From: Panax quinquefolius
Lineage: Eukaryota > Streptophyta > Magnoliopsida > Apiales > Araliaceae
Assembly: GCA_020205615.1 (NCBI GenBank)
Contig: CM035167.1
Span: forward strand, 139,886,568 to 139,950,567
Reading direction: 5' to 3'
DNA length: 64,000 nt
The notes beneath the pieces were generated by a model that searched no databases, was not told where the DNA came from, and worked only from the letters and a program-made list of their open reading frames with translations. The translations under genes and the position numbers were made by a program. Shown here in pieces: positions 37,229 to 49,412 of the stretch. Positions within the stretch are counted from its first letter, which is position 1. Each line of letters begins with the position of its first letter.

Positions 37229-38149
37229 CGCGTTCCACTTAATCGAGCCCTATTTACAACATCCGAATACAAACACAGCTTTATGAGAAATAAGATGTTG
37301 ACGTATCCTGCTTTCAAACCTCTTAAAAACATTCGCGCCATTCTCTTCATTATCCACCGTGGGGACGAAACCGTGATAACTCCGTAAATTTTGCCTCGTC
37401 GTGTTGCGACACGGGCCATATTGTTTTGTTCCAACTTGATAAACTCCACCTCCTTCATGTGGCGAATACTTTCGTGAAAGTATTTGTCGTTGAATGCCTC
37501 CTGGAACTTCTCTCAAGATATCTTCAAGACAAAGAAGTTGAGTACGCTTTTACCGATTCCCACCAAGAATCGCCTCTCGCGCAACATAAAGGCGGCAAGT
37601 GGAACCTTTGCTCTCTCTGAGCATCCCAAGACATCAAATATCTTGTAATGCTTTATCCATGCTTCCGCCAAGTGGTTTTGCTCTCCTTAAACTCCGGTGG
37701 TCCCAGCTCCTTGAATTGTTTAGCGGTGACCGCCGAGAGTTTTCCGCTTCCACCTACATTTTGGACAGAGTCGTCTTCTCTCATCATTGCCGCATAAATT
37801 GCATAAAGCCTCAAACATTTGATCATTCATCATTTGGTCAAGGTGTTGTTGTTTGCATGAGGATTGTCGCCGCCTTCGATGCACATTATCCCGATTATTG
37901 ATATGTGGTGAATCAACGATCGCTCAAGCTTCCATTCTTATTCTCAACATTCTCGATGTCATTTTCAGATCATCGCCACAAAACAAAAGGTTAATTGACA
38001 TGTAACAAATTATCCCTATCTTCCGACCAACCAATAAAATAACACATAAACTTAGGTAGGTCATACTAACGAAGGTATTCCCCGCCTCCCCTCCTAGTAC
38101 TATTCTCACATCTTAGCCAGGGATCATATCCCTAAGCTCGATACTAAAC
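37229..38149 (-). pseudogene. Inverted family 1 gag fragment with leader and primer site
   Basis: In minus-strand sense it reads from the primer site (about 38128-38145) through leader and gag to the segment RYANILFLIK before the knuckles, where it ends. Comparable minus-strand sequence is at 48480-49412. Confidence 0.75.
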
Positions 38150-40700
38150 CGTGACGCCCCAAAATTAGGTATACATCACCCATCTTGGGTCACCACTTAC
38201 ATGGTATGTAATTTAAATACAACTTAATACATAAACTGTGAGTTTAAATACAAATATCGCTCTACTAGATATTATACATACTCAAAAAGGAGTCCTCATT
38301 ACAATTATTATCACACTATTTTACGTAATAGTGAGGACTACTAATGCTATCTTCAGACCATCACTGCTTTCCGACTCGTCCCAAATTATATTCTCATTTC
38401 ACGAAGAGAACAAAGAAAGAAAGGGTGAGCTCAACTAGCCCAAAGAAGAAATATTATAACTAAGATAATGCGTAATAAATTATCAATAGTCTTCAACAAT
38501 GTTAAACCGATAAAATACAATGACAACCAGCTTTAATCAAGCAATGAAATAAGCAATCCATTAAAAGAGTCAAGTAGAAAATAAAGTCTACTATCTTTTA
38601 GGTTTTAAAAGGTTTTTCATCATCATTATAAATTTGAGACTCGACTTTAATAAATATTCCACATCATCGAATCACCCCGCACTACTACTGGCCAAGGATA
38701 TTCTTTAGTGTCACGACCACAATTATTCATGCACTACTGGCTAAGAATATTTGTGTATTCATTAATGGTCATGATCATGCCAACAACCGTCCACCAATGC
38801 ACTACGACCACCGAGGATTTTTATCACATCATTTGTAACATTACTTAAGCCATGATTACAAGAATAGTCTCTCATCATAATCATACCAAGTCTATCTATG
38901 CACTACAGAATACGATGACTTTCAACATAATATAAAACATGAGGATGATGACAATGATATAAGAATTCAATAAAACAAGTTCAAGAATTATTTTATCCGT
39001 GAATTATTAACGTCCAAATTATCAACACGATATCTTTTTTGTAGAGTAAAATTCAAGAATGATCGTAAGAATATTTCCATGAAAGAGATATCGGATGAAA
39101 CGCAAATATCAAGGATATTCCACTAATTTCATGGAGTATACAAGTCAAATTTTAACCAACCGGGTATAATAAAGAATAGAATAACAAAAGAAATCACCAT
39201 GCATGCGATAGGCGTAATCAGACAGCAAAAGTTATTCCAACAGAATAATAAATAATCTAACCAGTGTCCCAGCGCAAAAACGCATGCATGTGATGTTCCA
39301 AATGTAATAATAAAGAATGGAACCGTGTCCCACAGTAAAACGCATGCATGTGATATTCCAATGTAATAATAAAGAATGGAACCAGTCCCACAGAAACACA
39401 CACAGGTATGTGATGTTCCAATGTAATAATAATAAAAAGCGAAACCAGTCCTGTAAAACACACGCATGTGATGTTCCAATGTAATAATAATAAAGATTTT
39501 AACCAGTCCGATGTAAAACACACAGACAGGATGTTCCAATGTAATAATAGAAGAATGTCACCAAGTATAGGGTAAACCACGTATACAAAGTTATTCCAAT
39601 GTAATAATAAGCAATGGAATAACAACAGTTCTCTTCATGAATAAGAAAGAATAACACCCTTACTTTTGGTAGGAGATTGAATACTGCAAAGAAAGCAGTA
39701 GTAACAAAATACTCTTCTTCTTTCTCTTATTCTCTCTATACTTTCTCTCTCTATAGCTTGAATGAATTAAGTGAAAATAATGAAGCCCTCAGCCTCTATT
39801 TATAGAAGATTTCTAGCTTAGCACCGCCGTGTGTGAAAAGGCAAGTGGCTTGACGACTAATGATGTGAAAAAAGTGGTTTGACGCTTTGTAATGTGAAAC
39901 GACAAGTGGTTCGATCATCTGGTAAAGGTAATTACTATTAACGAAGGTAAATACTATCGACGAAGGTAAATACTATTCACAAGGGTAATTACTATCGACG
40001 AAGGTAATTACTATCGACGAAGGTAAATACTATTCACAAGGGTAATTACTATCGACGAAGGTAATTACTATCGACGAAGAGACTCTTAGATGATGACATA
40101 TAGAGCCCCATAAAATAATCAAACTTACCACAAATCATTTTATTTTCATCAACACATATTTAATCTTTCAACAATTATTAATCATTTATAACTTGTCGTC
40201 TCAATTATTGATTTAATACTATAACATATTATACGATGATCTTGTGACAATAATTGAATCAATAATATAAAAGATATGATCAAAGAATTATCAGAAGAAT
40301 AATTGAAGCATAAATGAAAGTGACTTCTCACGTAAGCATCAATAATCAATACCGTGTCTACTATGCAACCACGCCAGACATCTTGTTTTTTTACCAATGG
40401 GTAGTTCAACAGCTTTTAACGGTAACACCTCCGTAGTTATTTTTATAAAATATTTTTGTCGCTTTCTCAATCCGACAATAATTACATTGTGGGGTCCACC
40501 AATGATTGAGTAGTTGTATTTAATATTCCCTAACAAAAGAATATTCCCCACCAAACGAATATTTTATAACAACTTGCATACTTTGCAAAATTTATAAATA
40601 TTACCCACAACTATAACATTATATCAAATTTATTCCATAATATTCAAAAATAATATTTATAGAAAAATTCATCTTTATTTATAAAAGCTTGGGTCTTACA
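38150..40700 (-). repeat. Inverted family 1 LTR
   Basis: Complete LTR from GTGACGCCCC (38151) to GGTCTTACA (40700), with the inverted ~60-bp array (39230-39620), TATA box (about 39805) and AATTACC array (39925-40080). It serves as the 5' LTR of the gag fragment at 37229-38149. It is followed directly by the tail of a family 3 LTR. Confidence 0.83.
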
Positions 40701-41066
40701 TTGAAGACTAACGGTAATTTGTTGTATATTATCTTAGTCATAATATTCTTTCTTTGGGCTAGTTGAGCTCACCCTTTTCCTTTTGTTCCATTTTTCTTCT
40801 CAAGAGGCGAGAATATAAGCGAGTACTGCAGTCGGGGTATGGAATAAAGGTTTTAGAAAGAATTGTTTAGTAGTCCTCACCATTTTTGTAAAATAATGTA
40901 TCAATAAATGTGATGAGGATTTATTTGAGTATAGATATTGTCTGAAGATAATATTTGTATTCAAACTCACGCTTTTCTTGTTGTAATAATAAAGTTGTAG
41001 TTGTTTCGCATCTACGTATTGACAACTCGTAATGGGTGATGTATACCTATTTTGGGGGCGTCCACA
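40701..41066 (+). repeat. Family 3 LTR, 3' end only
   Basis: It matches about 35455-35820, from TTGAAGACTAACGG to GGGGGCGTCCACA. The preceding 2.3 kb of the LTR are missing. Confidence 0.78.
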
Positions 41067-41121
41067 ATAGGATAATTTGTTACATGTTAATTAACCTTTT
41101 GTTTTGTGGCGATGTCTCAAA

Positions 41122-42345
41122 ATGACATCCGAGAATGTTGAGAATAAGAATGGAGCACAAAGCGATCGTTGATTCGCCACATATCAATAATCGTGGATAA
41201 TGTGCATCGGGAAAGGCAACAATCCTCATGAAAACAACAATATCGACCAAATGATGAATGATCAAATGTTCGTGAGGCTTTATGCAATTTATGCAACAAA
41301 GAAAGTGAGAGCGACTCCTCATCCAAAACGTAGGTGGAAACACGGAAAACACTCTCAAGGCGGTCACCGCTAAACAATTCAAGGAGCTGGGACCACCAGA
41401 GTTTAAGGAGAGCCAAACCACTTATGGCGAAAGCATGGATAAAGCAGATTACCAAGATATTTGATGTCTTGGGATGCTCCGAGGAGCAAAAGGTTCCTTT
41501 CACGCCTTTTATGTTTGCCAAGAGAAGCGAGACATCGGTGGGAATCGGTAAAATATACTCAACTTCTTTGTCTTCAAGATATCTTGGGAGAAGTTCCGGA
41601 GAGTCGTTTCAACGATAAATACTTTCCTCGAAAGTATTCGCCACATGAAGGAGGTGGAGTTTATCAAGTTGAACAAAACAATATGACCGAATTGCAATAC
41701 GAGGCAAAATTTGCGGAGTTATCACGATTTACGCCCCACTTGGTGGATAATGAAGAAAGAATGACGCGAATGTTTTTAAGAGGTTTGAAGTCGAGATACG
41801 CCAACATCTTATTTCTCATAAACCGTGTTTGTATTCGATGTTGTAAATAGGGCTCATTAGTGGAACGCGATAACGAGTCAACGCAACTAAAAGAGAGCGG
41901 TAAAGAAAATTATAATACCGGTAGAGTAGTCATCGAGCGGTGACAACAAGCGTGGAGGGAATCAACGGGCGGATATGGTAACCACTTTGGTGGTAATCGT
42001 ACCAAAACAATAAGAATGGACATTTCAAGAAACGGAGATTTAACAATGATGGAAAGACGTCAAGACCAAAGACCTGCGTTGTTAAGGAAGGAGAAAGACC
42101 ACCTATCATATGCTTCAAATGCGGAGGAGAGGACACATCATCAAAACTGCGCGCCATGCCGTCCAAAGCATGTTATAATTGTGGAAGAGAAGGTCACTTA
42201 GCTCGATTTTATGTCGTTTCATCAAGACAAATTCAACTAGGATGGAGGCACCAAAGGCCGTCCCCGAAAAAGTCAAACCCAGAAGTAGTAAGGAGAGGCG
42301 TTTGTTGTGACCTCCCAGAGAGCAAGAAACCCGAATGAGGTCATC
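41122..42345 (+). pseudogene. gag of the 41067-48200 element
   Basis: ATG 41122 opens with MTSENVENKNGAQ. The AWIKQITKIFDVLGCSEEQK segment is at about 41430-41490 and the zinc knuckle KACYNCGREGHLARFY at about 42162-42210, where Tyr replaces the last Cys as in the copy at 15690. Several frame changes are present. Confidence 0.75.
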
Positions 42346-45300
42346 ACGGGTAAGCTTATCATAAACTCTAATGAAGTCTATACTTTATTTGATCTGGGCT
42401 TCTACCCATTCTTTTATGTCTCCTACTTGCGCCATCGATTAAATTTGACTCGGAGAAATTAGACTTTGACTTATCTATGGAAACTCCGTTGGGAGAAACC
42501 TTCATTACATCCACTTGCTTATAAGTCTTGTTTGGTTTCAAATCGGTACCCTCACATTACCCACGATCTTATTTCATTAAAAATACTTGCATTTGACGTG
42601 ATTCTAGGATTGATTGGTTAACTACTTATCATGCAAAAATTGATTGTTTTCGTAAGGTTGTTAGCTTTCATATTCCTAATCAACCAATTATGCTAATTCA
42701 AATGACCAAACCATTAAAATCAATCACGGTCATCTCAAGCCATAAAGCTATTCGCTTATTGAAAAACGGATGTCAAGCTTTCTTAGCTCATGTCACGATT
42801 TAAACAAAAATACGCCGGTTTTGAACGATATTTCTATTGTTAATAAATTTCCTAACGTATTCCCAAGAACTTCCCCTACCCCAGGCGTGAAATTGAATTT
42901 TGTATCGACCTCGAACCCTAACAAAACCTATTTCCAAAGCCCCATATCGAATGGCTCTATTGAACTTCGTGGAGTTAAAGACCCAACTACAGAAATTGTT
43001 AGACATTGGCTTTATTCGTCCCTAGTACTTCTCCTCGGGGTGCTCTGCTCTATTCGTGAAGAAGAAAGATGGGAGTATGCGACTTTGTATTGATTATCGG
43101 GAGTTGAATCATGTCACCATCAAAATAGGTATCCATTGCCACGTATTGATGACTGTTTGACCAACCAACTGAGGCCAAATTCTTTTCAAAGATTGATCTT
43201 CGTTAGGATATCACTAATTGAAAGATTAGAACCGTGACATTCCAAAGATGGCTTTGAAACTCCCCAGACGGGCATTATGAATTCCTAGTCATGTCCTTTG
43301 GATTGACTAATGCTCCTCTTTGCCTTCATGGATATGATGAACCGAAAGTATTCAAGGAATATTTAGATCACTTTGTGGTCATCTTTATTGATGACATCCT
43401 TATTTATTCCAAAAGTCGTGAAGATCATGAACAACACTTGAGGCTGACACTCCAAAAGCTTCGTGAATATAAGCTTTATGCCAAGTTGAAGAAATGCGAG
43501 TTCGGCTTGAAGAAGTAGCATTCCTTGGGCACGTGGTATCAAGTCATGGAATATCTATTGACCCAAAGAAAGATTGAAGCTATTCAAAGTGGAACAACCT
43601 AAATCGATGACCAAAGTCGTAGCTTTCTCGGTTTAGTTGGTTATTATCGGAGATTCGTGGAAGGATTTTCTCGAATCGCTACTCCATCGACTCAAATTTC
43701 GAAAAAAGATACAAAGTTTCGGTTGGAGCGAAGAATGTGAGAAGAGTTTTCAAGAACTCAAGAGAGACTTATTTCAAAGACTGCTCGACAATACCATCCG
43801 CCTCGGAGGGATTTGTCATCTACATGGTGATGCTTCGCAAAGGTTGGGATGTGTTCTTATGCAACATGGAAAAGTTATAGCCTATGCCTCGCGACAACTC
43901 AAAGAATATGAGAACAATTATCCTACTCATGATCCGGAGTTGACAACCGTTGTCTTTGCACTTAAAATTTGGAGGCATTACTTGTATGGGGAGAAAGTGG
44001 AAATCTTTACGGATCATAAAAGCCTCAAATATTTCTTCACTCAAAAGGAACTCAACACGCGACAACGACGTTGGCTTGAACTCATGAAAAGATTATGATT
44101 ATACCATCCAATACCATCCTGAAAAATGAATGTGGTAGGTGACGCATTGAGTAGAAGATCATATCGCAAGTCTGAGTCGTTAAGTTATCACAACGCAGCC
44201 CCATTTTGTGTGACTTGCAAAGGATGGAGATAGAGTTAAAGACTCTGGGGACGCGTGTGATGATAGCGAATATACGAGTAAACCGACTTTAATCGATAAA
44301 GTTAAAGTCGCTCAAGCTACGGACTGGAGTGATGCGTATGAGGAAGAAAGTGCAAAGAAGGTGCTATCTTGGGAAACAAGAATCGATGAAGAAGGAATAC
44401 TTGAGTCAACTCCGGACTTTGTGTTCCTAACGACCTCGATTTAAAGTATAATATCATGATGGAGGCGCATGACACACCATTTGCAATCCATCTCAGGAGT
44501 ACCAAAATGTATCATGATATTCGGCTATACATTTTGGTGGAGCAATATGAAGAGAGAGATAGCAATGTTTATCTCAAGGTGTCTAACTTGTCAACGAGTT
44601 AAAGCGGAGCATCAAGTACCAAAAGGTCTATCACAACCACTTGAAATTCCGAATGGAAGTGGGGAGCACATTACCATGGATTTCGTTAATCGGTCTTCCT
44701 AAGGTTTCTCAAGGCATTGATGCGATTTGGGTCATTGTTGATAGATTGACCAAGTCCCGCTCATTTCTTCTACCGATCTGAGAAACTTATACACTTAAAC
44801 GTCTTGCTCAGATGCATAAAACGAGATTGTAAGATCGCATGGTATCTTTCAGTATCCATAGTTTTCGATCGAGACCCAAGATTCACTTCACGATTTTGGG
44901 TTAATTTGCAAAAAGCTATGGGCACGCATTTCACGATTTAGCTCGGCGTATCATCCTCGATTTTACGGACGATCGAAAAGGACTATTCAAACTCTTGAAG
45001 ATCTATTAAGACTCGTGGTCCTTGATTTCAAGGGGAGTCAGGAAAAGTTCTTACCATTGGTGGAGTTTTTCTACAACAACAGCTTATCAAGCAAGTATTG
45101 GCATGGCTCCATTCAAGCGTTGTATGGAAGAAGAAAGTGTCGCTCTCCGGTATGTTGGGATGAGGTGGGTGAAGCAACGTTGTTGGGACCGGGAGTTGAT
45201 ACGCATGACTACGGAAAAGATTCAAACGATCCGACAACGTATAAAAACCTCACAAAATCGATAAAAGAGTTATCTTGATCTTCATCGAAAGGACGTGAAA

Positions 45301-45762
45301 TTCGATATAAGAGATCATGTGTTATTAAGAGTTGCTCCATGGAAAGGAGTTACAAGATTTGGAAAGAGAGAAAACTTAATCCTCGATTCATCTGGTCCAT
45401 TTTAATCCTCTATCGAGTAGGAATCGCGGCTATATAGACTCGCTTTTTCGCCTAAATATGTCTCGTGTTCATAACGCTTTTTCACATATCCATGTTACGT
45501 AAATATGTGAAAGACCCGAACCATATTATTGAGTTAGAACCCAGGACGAAATAGTGGAAGATTTGACTTATGAAGAGGTTCCTGCTCAAATTTTGGATAA
45601 GAAGGAACATATTCTACGCCCAAGGTTATACCTCAAGTCAAAGTTTTGTGGAGGAACCACGATGTTGAGAAATGACTTGGGAGTTAGAATCAAATGAAAT
45701 CAAGGTATCCTTACCTCTTCGACATACCAGTATCGCACTTAATTTCGAGGGCGAAATTTCAT
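42346..45762 (+). pseudogene. pol of the 41067-48200 element, best preserved in the window
   Basis: Reverse transcriptase about 42940-43600, with an uninterrupted block at 43291-43518 holding the active site [20 protein letters not shown]. RNase H lies in a 153-codon open frame at 43637-44098 with [19 protein letters not shown] and [20 protein letters not shown]. Integrase about 44330-45250, with FWWSNMKREIAMFISRCLTC as the HHCC zinc segment at about 44540 and [10 protein letters not shown] at about 44730. A chromodomain-like tail is at about 45560-45740. Frames are still broken between domains. A polypurine tract follows at 45763-45775. Confidence 0.8.
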
Positions 45763-45775
45763 AAGAAGGGGAGGT

Positions 45776-48200
45776 TGTAAGACCCTCAAATTTTATAAAT
45801 AAAGATGAATTTTTTCTATAAATATTATTTTTGAATAAATTTGATATAATGTTATAGTTGTGAGTAATATTTATAAATTTTGCAAAGTATGCAAGTGGTT
45901 ATATTATTCGATTGGTCTGGGAATATTCGGTTTAGCATGGAATATTCGCATAACTACTCAATCATTGGTGGACCCTACAATGTAATTATTGTCGGATTAA
46001 GAAAACGACAAAAATATTTTATTGAAATAACTATGGCGGAAGTTTTACCGTTGATCTTGTTGAACTACTCGGTAGTAAAAAAAGTACAATGTACGTGTGG
46101 TTGCATAAGAAGACACCAGTATTGATTATTGATGCTTATGTGAGAAGTCACTCGGTTTGATTCCATTATTAGCCGATTAATAATATGAATTATTATAAGC
46201 GATAATGACGTTTTGTTTTATTCAGATTATTAACGTAATAAAAGCGAAACATCTTTTTATATAAAATGAATACTTTATTAAAGTTATTCTATAAATAAAA
46301 TATATTATATTTTATTATGCATAGTGTTGCGTAGTGTTTTTTCATAGTGTTTTACATATAGTTTTGCATAGTAAAATATTTTTATATAAATAGAATATAT
46401 TATATTTTATTTAAAATATTTTGCTTTAAATATGGATAGTCGATTATTAAAGTAAATCAATCTGGACCGCTTAATGGATTAATTACTATGCATTCTATTT
46501 TCCAATAAATAGAAGCTCATTCCTTCATTATTTTCTTTTAATTCAATTTGAAACTCTGTAGAGAGAAACTATAGAGAGAAGAAGAAAAGTATTCTGCTAC
46601 TTCACTTTGCCAATATTCATTATTCTAAGGTAGGAAAATATTATTTGTTGTACTCGTAAGGGATATTATTCTTTTGTATTCATGAAGAGAACTTCGCTTA
46701 TTCCATTCCTTATTATTCTCATTGGAATAACTCAGATATCTGTGGACTACCCTATACTTGGTGACATTCTTCTATTATTACATCTTTATTATTCTCATTG
46801 GAACATCACATGCATGTGTTTTACACCTGACCGGTTCCGCTCTTTATTATTCTGTTGGAACATCCTGCATGCATGTGTTTTTACAGGACTGGTTCCGCTC
46901 TTTATTATTCTGTTGGAACATCCTCATCGTGTGTTTTACACCTGGACCGGTTTCGCTCTTTATCATTCTCATTGGAATATCCTATCTCATGTTTTTTACA
47001 CCGGATGCAGTTCCATCTTTATTATTCATTGGAACATCCTCGTCGGCGTGTGAATTTCACCGACACGGTTCCGATTATTATTATTCTCGTTAGAATAACT
47101 TTTATGCATCTTAATCGCATGCATGGTGATTTCTTTTGTTATTCCATTCTTTATTATACCCAAATGGTTAAAACTTTGACTTTCTATACTCCATGAAATT
47201 AGTAGAATATCCTTGATATTTGCGTTTCATCCAAAGATATCTTTTATGGAAATATTCTTCCGATCATTCTTGAATTTTACTCTACAAAACAATGATCATG
47301 TTGACAATTTGGACGTTAATAATTCCCGGATAAAATAATTCTTGAACTTGTTTTATTGAATTCTTATATCATTGTCATCATCCTCATGTTTATATTTTTT
47401 TTTAAAGTCATCCGTGGCACATAGTGCGTAGATGGACTTGGTATGATTATGACCGAGAGACTATTCTTGTGTAATCATGACCATAATGTTACAAATGATG
47501 TGGTAAAAATCCTCGGTTAGTAGTAGTGCATTGATGGACAGATTGTTGGCATGATCATGACCATTAATGAATACACAACTATTCTTGGCCCGTAGTGCAT
47601 GAATAATTGTGGTCGTGATACTAAAGAATATCCTTGGCAGTAGTAGTGTGGGGTGATTCAATGATGTGGATTATTTATTAAAGTCGAGTCTCACTTATAA
47701 CAATGATGAAAACCTTTTAAATCATAAAAGATAGTAGATTTTATTTTCTACTTGACTCTTGTAATGGATTGCTTGTTCACCGCAGCTTAAACTTGATGTT
47801 TATTATATTTTATCGCTTTAACACTTTGTTGAAGGCTAATGATAATTTATTCGCATTATCTTAGTCATAATTTTTCTTCGGGCTAGTTGAGCTCACCCTT
47901 TCTTTCACCGTTCTCTTGTGAAATGAGAACATAAATTTGGACGAGCCTGGGAACGGAGTAATGGTCCGGAGGATAGCATTAGTAGTCCTCACTATTCTTA
48001 CATGAAATAGTGTGATAATAATTGTAATGAGGACTCCTTTTGAGTTTGTATAATATTTAGTAGATAATATTTGTATTCAAACTCACGCTTTATGTCGTAT
48101 TGTACACGGCGCTTATATTAAGTAAGTTGTATTTAAATTACGCACCACGTATCTCACTACCCAAGATGGGTGATGTATACCTAATTTTGGGGCGTCCACA
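45776..48200 (+). repeat. 3' LTR of the 41067-48200 element
   Basis: 2,425 bp from TGTAAGACCC to GGGGCGTCCACA. Its U3 carries the AT-rich block (46250-46450) also found in the outermost element's LTRs, so these two belong to one LTR subtype, distinct from 19288-21862. The ~60-bp array is at 46680-47100. Confidence 0.84.
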
Positions 48201-49412
48201 ACATCGCGTAGTTTGACCGATGTGTCCCTCCCTCCGCATTTGAAGCATATGATAGGTGGTCGTTCTCCTTCCTTAACAACGGTCTTTGGTCTTGACGTCT
48301 TTCCATCATTGTTGAATCTCCTCTTGAAATGTCCATTCTTATTGTTTTTGACCATGATTACCACCAAGTGGTTACCATTTCGGCATGTTGATTCCTCAAT
48401 GCTTATTGTCACCGCTTTGATGATCAAGTATCACCCCAGATATCATTTTCATTTCGGCTTTCTCTCTTTTTGGTTTCATTGACTCGTTATCGCGTTCCAC
48501 TAATCGAGCCCTATTTACAACATCCGAATACAAACACACGCTTTATGAGAAATAAGATATTGGCGTATCTCCTTCAAACCTCTTAAAAATATTCGCGTCA
48601 TTCGCTCCTCATTATCGACCAAATGGGATGCAAACCGGGATAATTTCGCAAATTTAGCCTCGTATTGCGACACGGTCCATATTGTTTTGTTCCAACTTGA
48701 TAAACTCCACCTCCTTCATGTATTTAATACTTTCGGAAAGTACTTGTCGTTGAATGACTCTTGAAACTTCTCCCAAGACATCTTGAAAGCGCCAAGATGG
48801 GTACGCTTTTACTGATTCGCACTGGTGATCTCGCCTCTTCACGCAAATAAAGGTGGCAAAGGAACCTTTTGCTCCTGGAGCATCCCAAGACATCAAATAT
48901 CTTGGTGATCTCTTTAACCACGTCTCCGCTTTAAGTGGTTCTCGCTTTCCCAAAACTCCGGTGGTCCTAGCTCCTTGAATTGCTTAGCGGTGACCAAAGT
49001 GTGGTTGCCATTGTTTCCTTCTGCATTACGAAAAGGAGTCGTCTTCTCCTGATGTTGTATAAATTCTAAAAAGCTCTTAAACGCACTCGCCGTCAATCGA
49101 TCGATCGGTGTTGTTATTTACCGGAGGATTATCGCCATCCTCGCTGCACATTGTCCCGATTATTGATCTGTGGAGACTCAACGGTCTCCTGTGCTCCATT
49201 GCTATTCTCAATATTCTCGGATGCCATTTTTAAACACTGCCACAAAACAAGGGTTAATTGACATGCAACATATTATCACTATACTCGTAGCCCGACCAAT
49301 CAAATACCAAATAAACTTGGGTAGGTCATACTAGCGAAGGAATTCCCCTCTCCCTCCTAGTTCTAGTCTCACATCTTAGCCAGGATTATATCCTAAGCTT
49401 TGATACTCAACC
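48201..49412 (-). pseudogene. gag and primer site of the outermost element
   Basis: On the minus strand the primer site (about 49398-49410) is followed by leader, gag start (about 49226) and the capsid segment (about 48885-48950), then a first-knuckle fragment with ICFKCGG (about 48225-48250). At 48200 the plus-strand element interrupts it. Frameshifted. Confidence 0.77.

Larger units (their letters stand above)
41067..48200 (+). mobile_element. Family 1 element lacking its 5' LTR
   Basis: It begins within the leader (ATAGGATAATTTG, equivalent to 14607), then has gag, pol, a polypurine tract and a complete 3' LTR (45776-48200). It lies inside the gag of the outermost minus-strand element. 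Its 5' LTR and primer site have been replaced by the family 3 LTR stub. Confidence 0.78.

Noticed and set aside
39129..39625. Two overlapping frames of 122-136 codons on the minus strand
   Set aside because: They translate the ~60-bp LTR array in two frames, and equivalent frames exist in every copy. No coding signal beyond periodicity.
22895..48200. A previously undescribed non-transposon system hidden in the nest
   Set aside because: Nearly every stretch can be assigned to an LTR, gag or pol segment of three related retrotransposon families; no extra gene cargo was seen.
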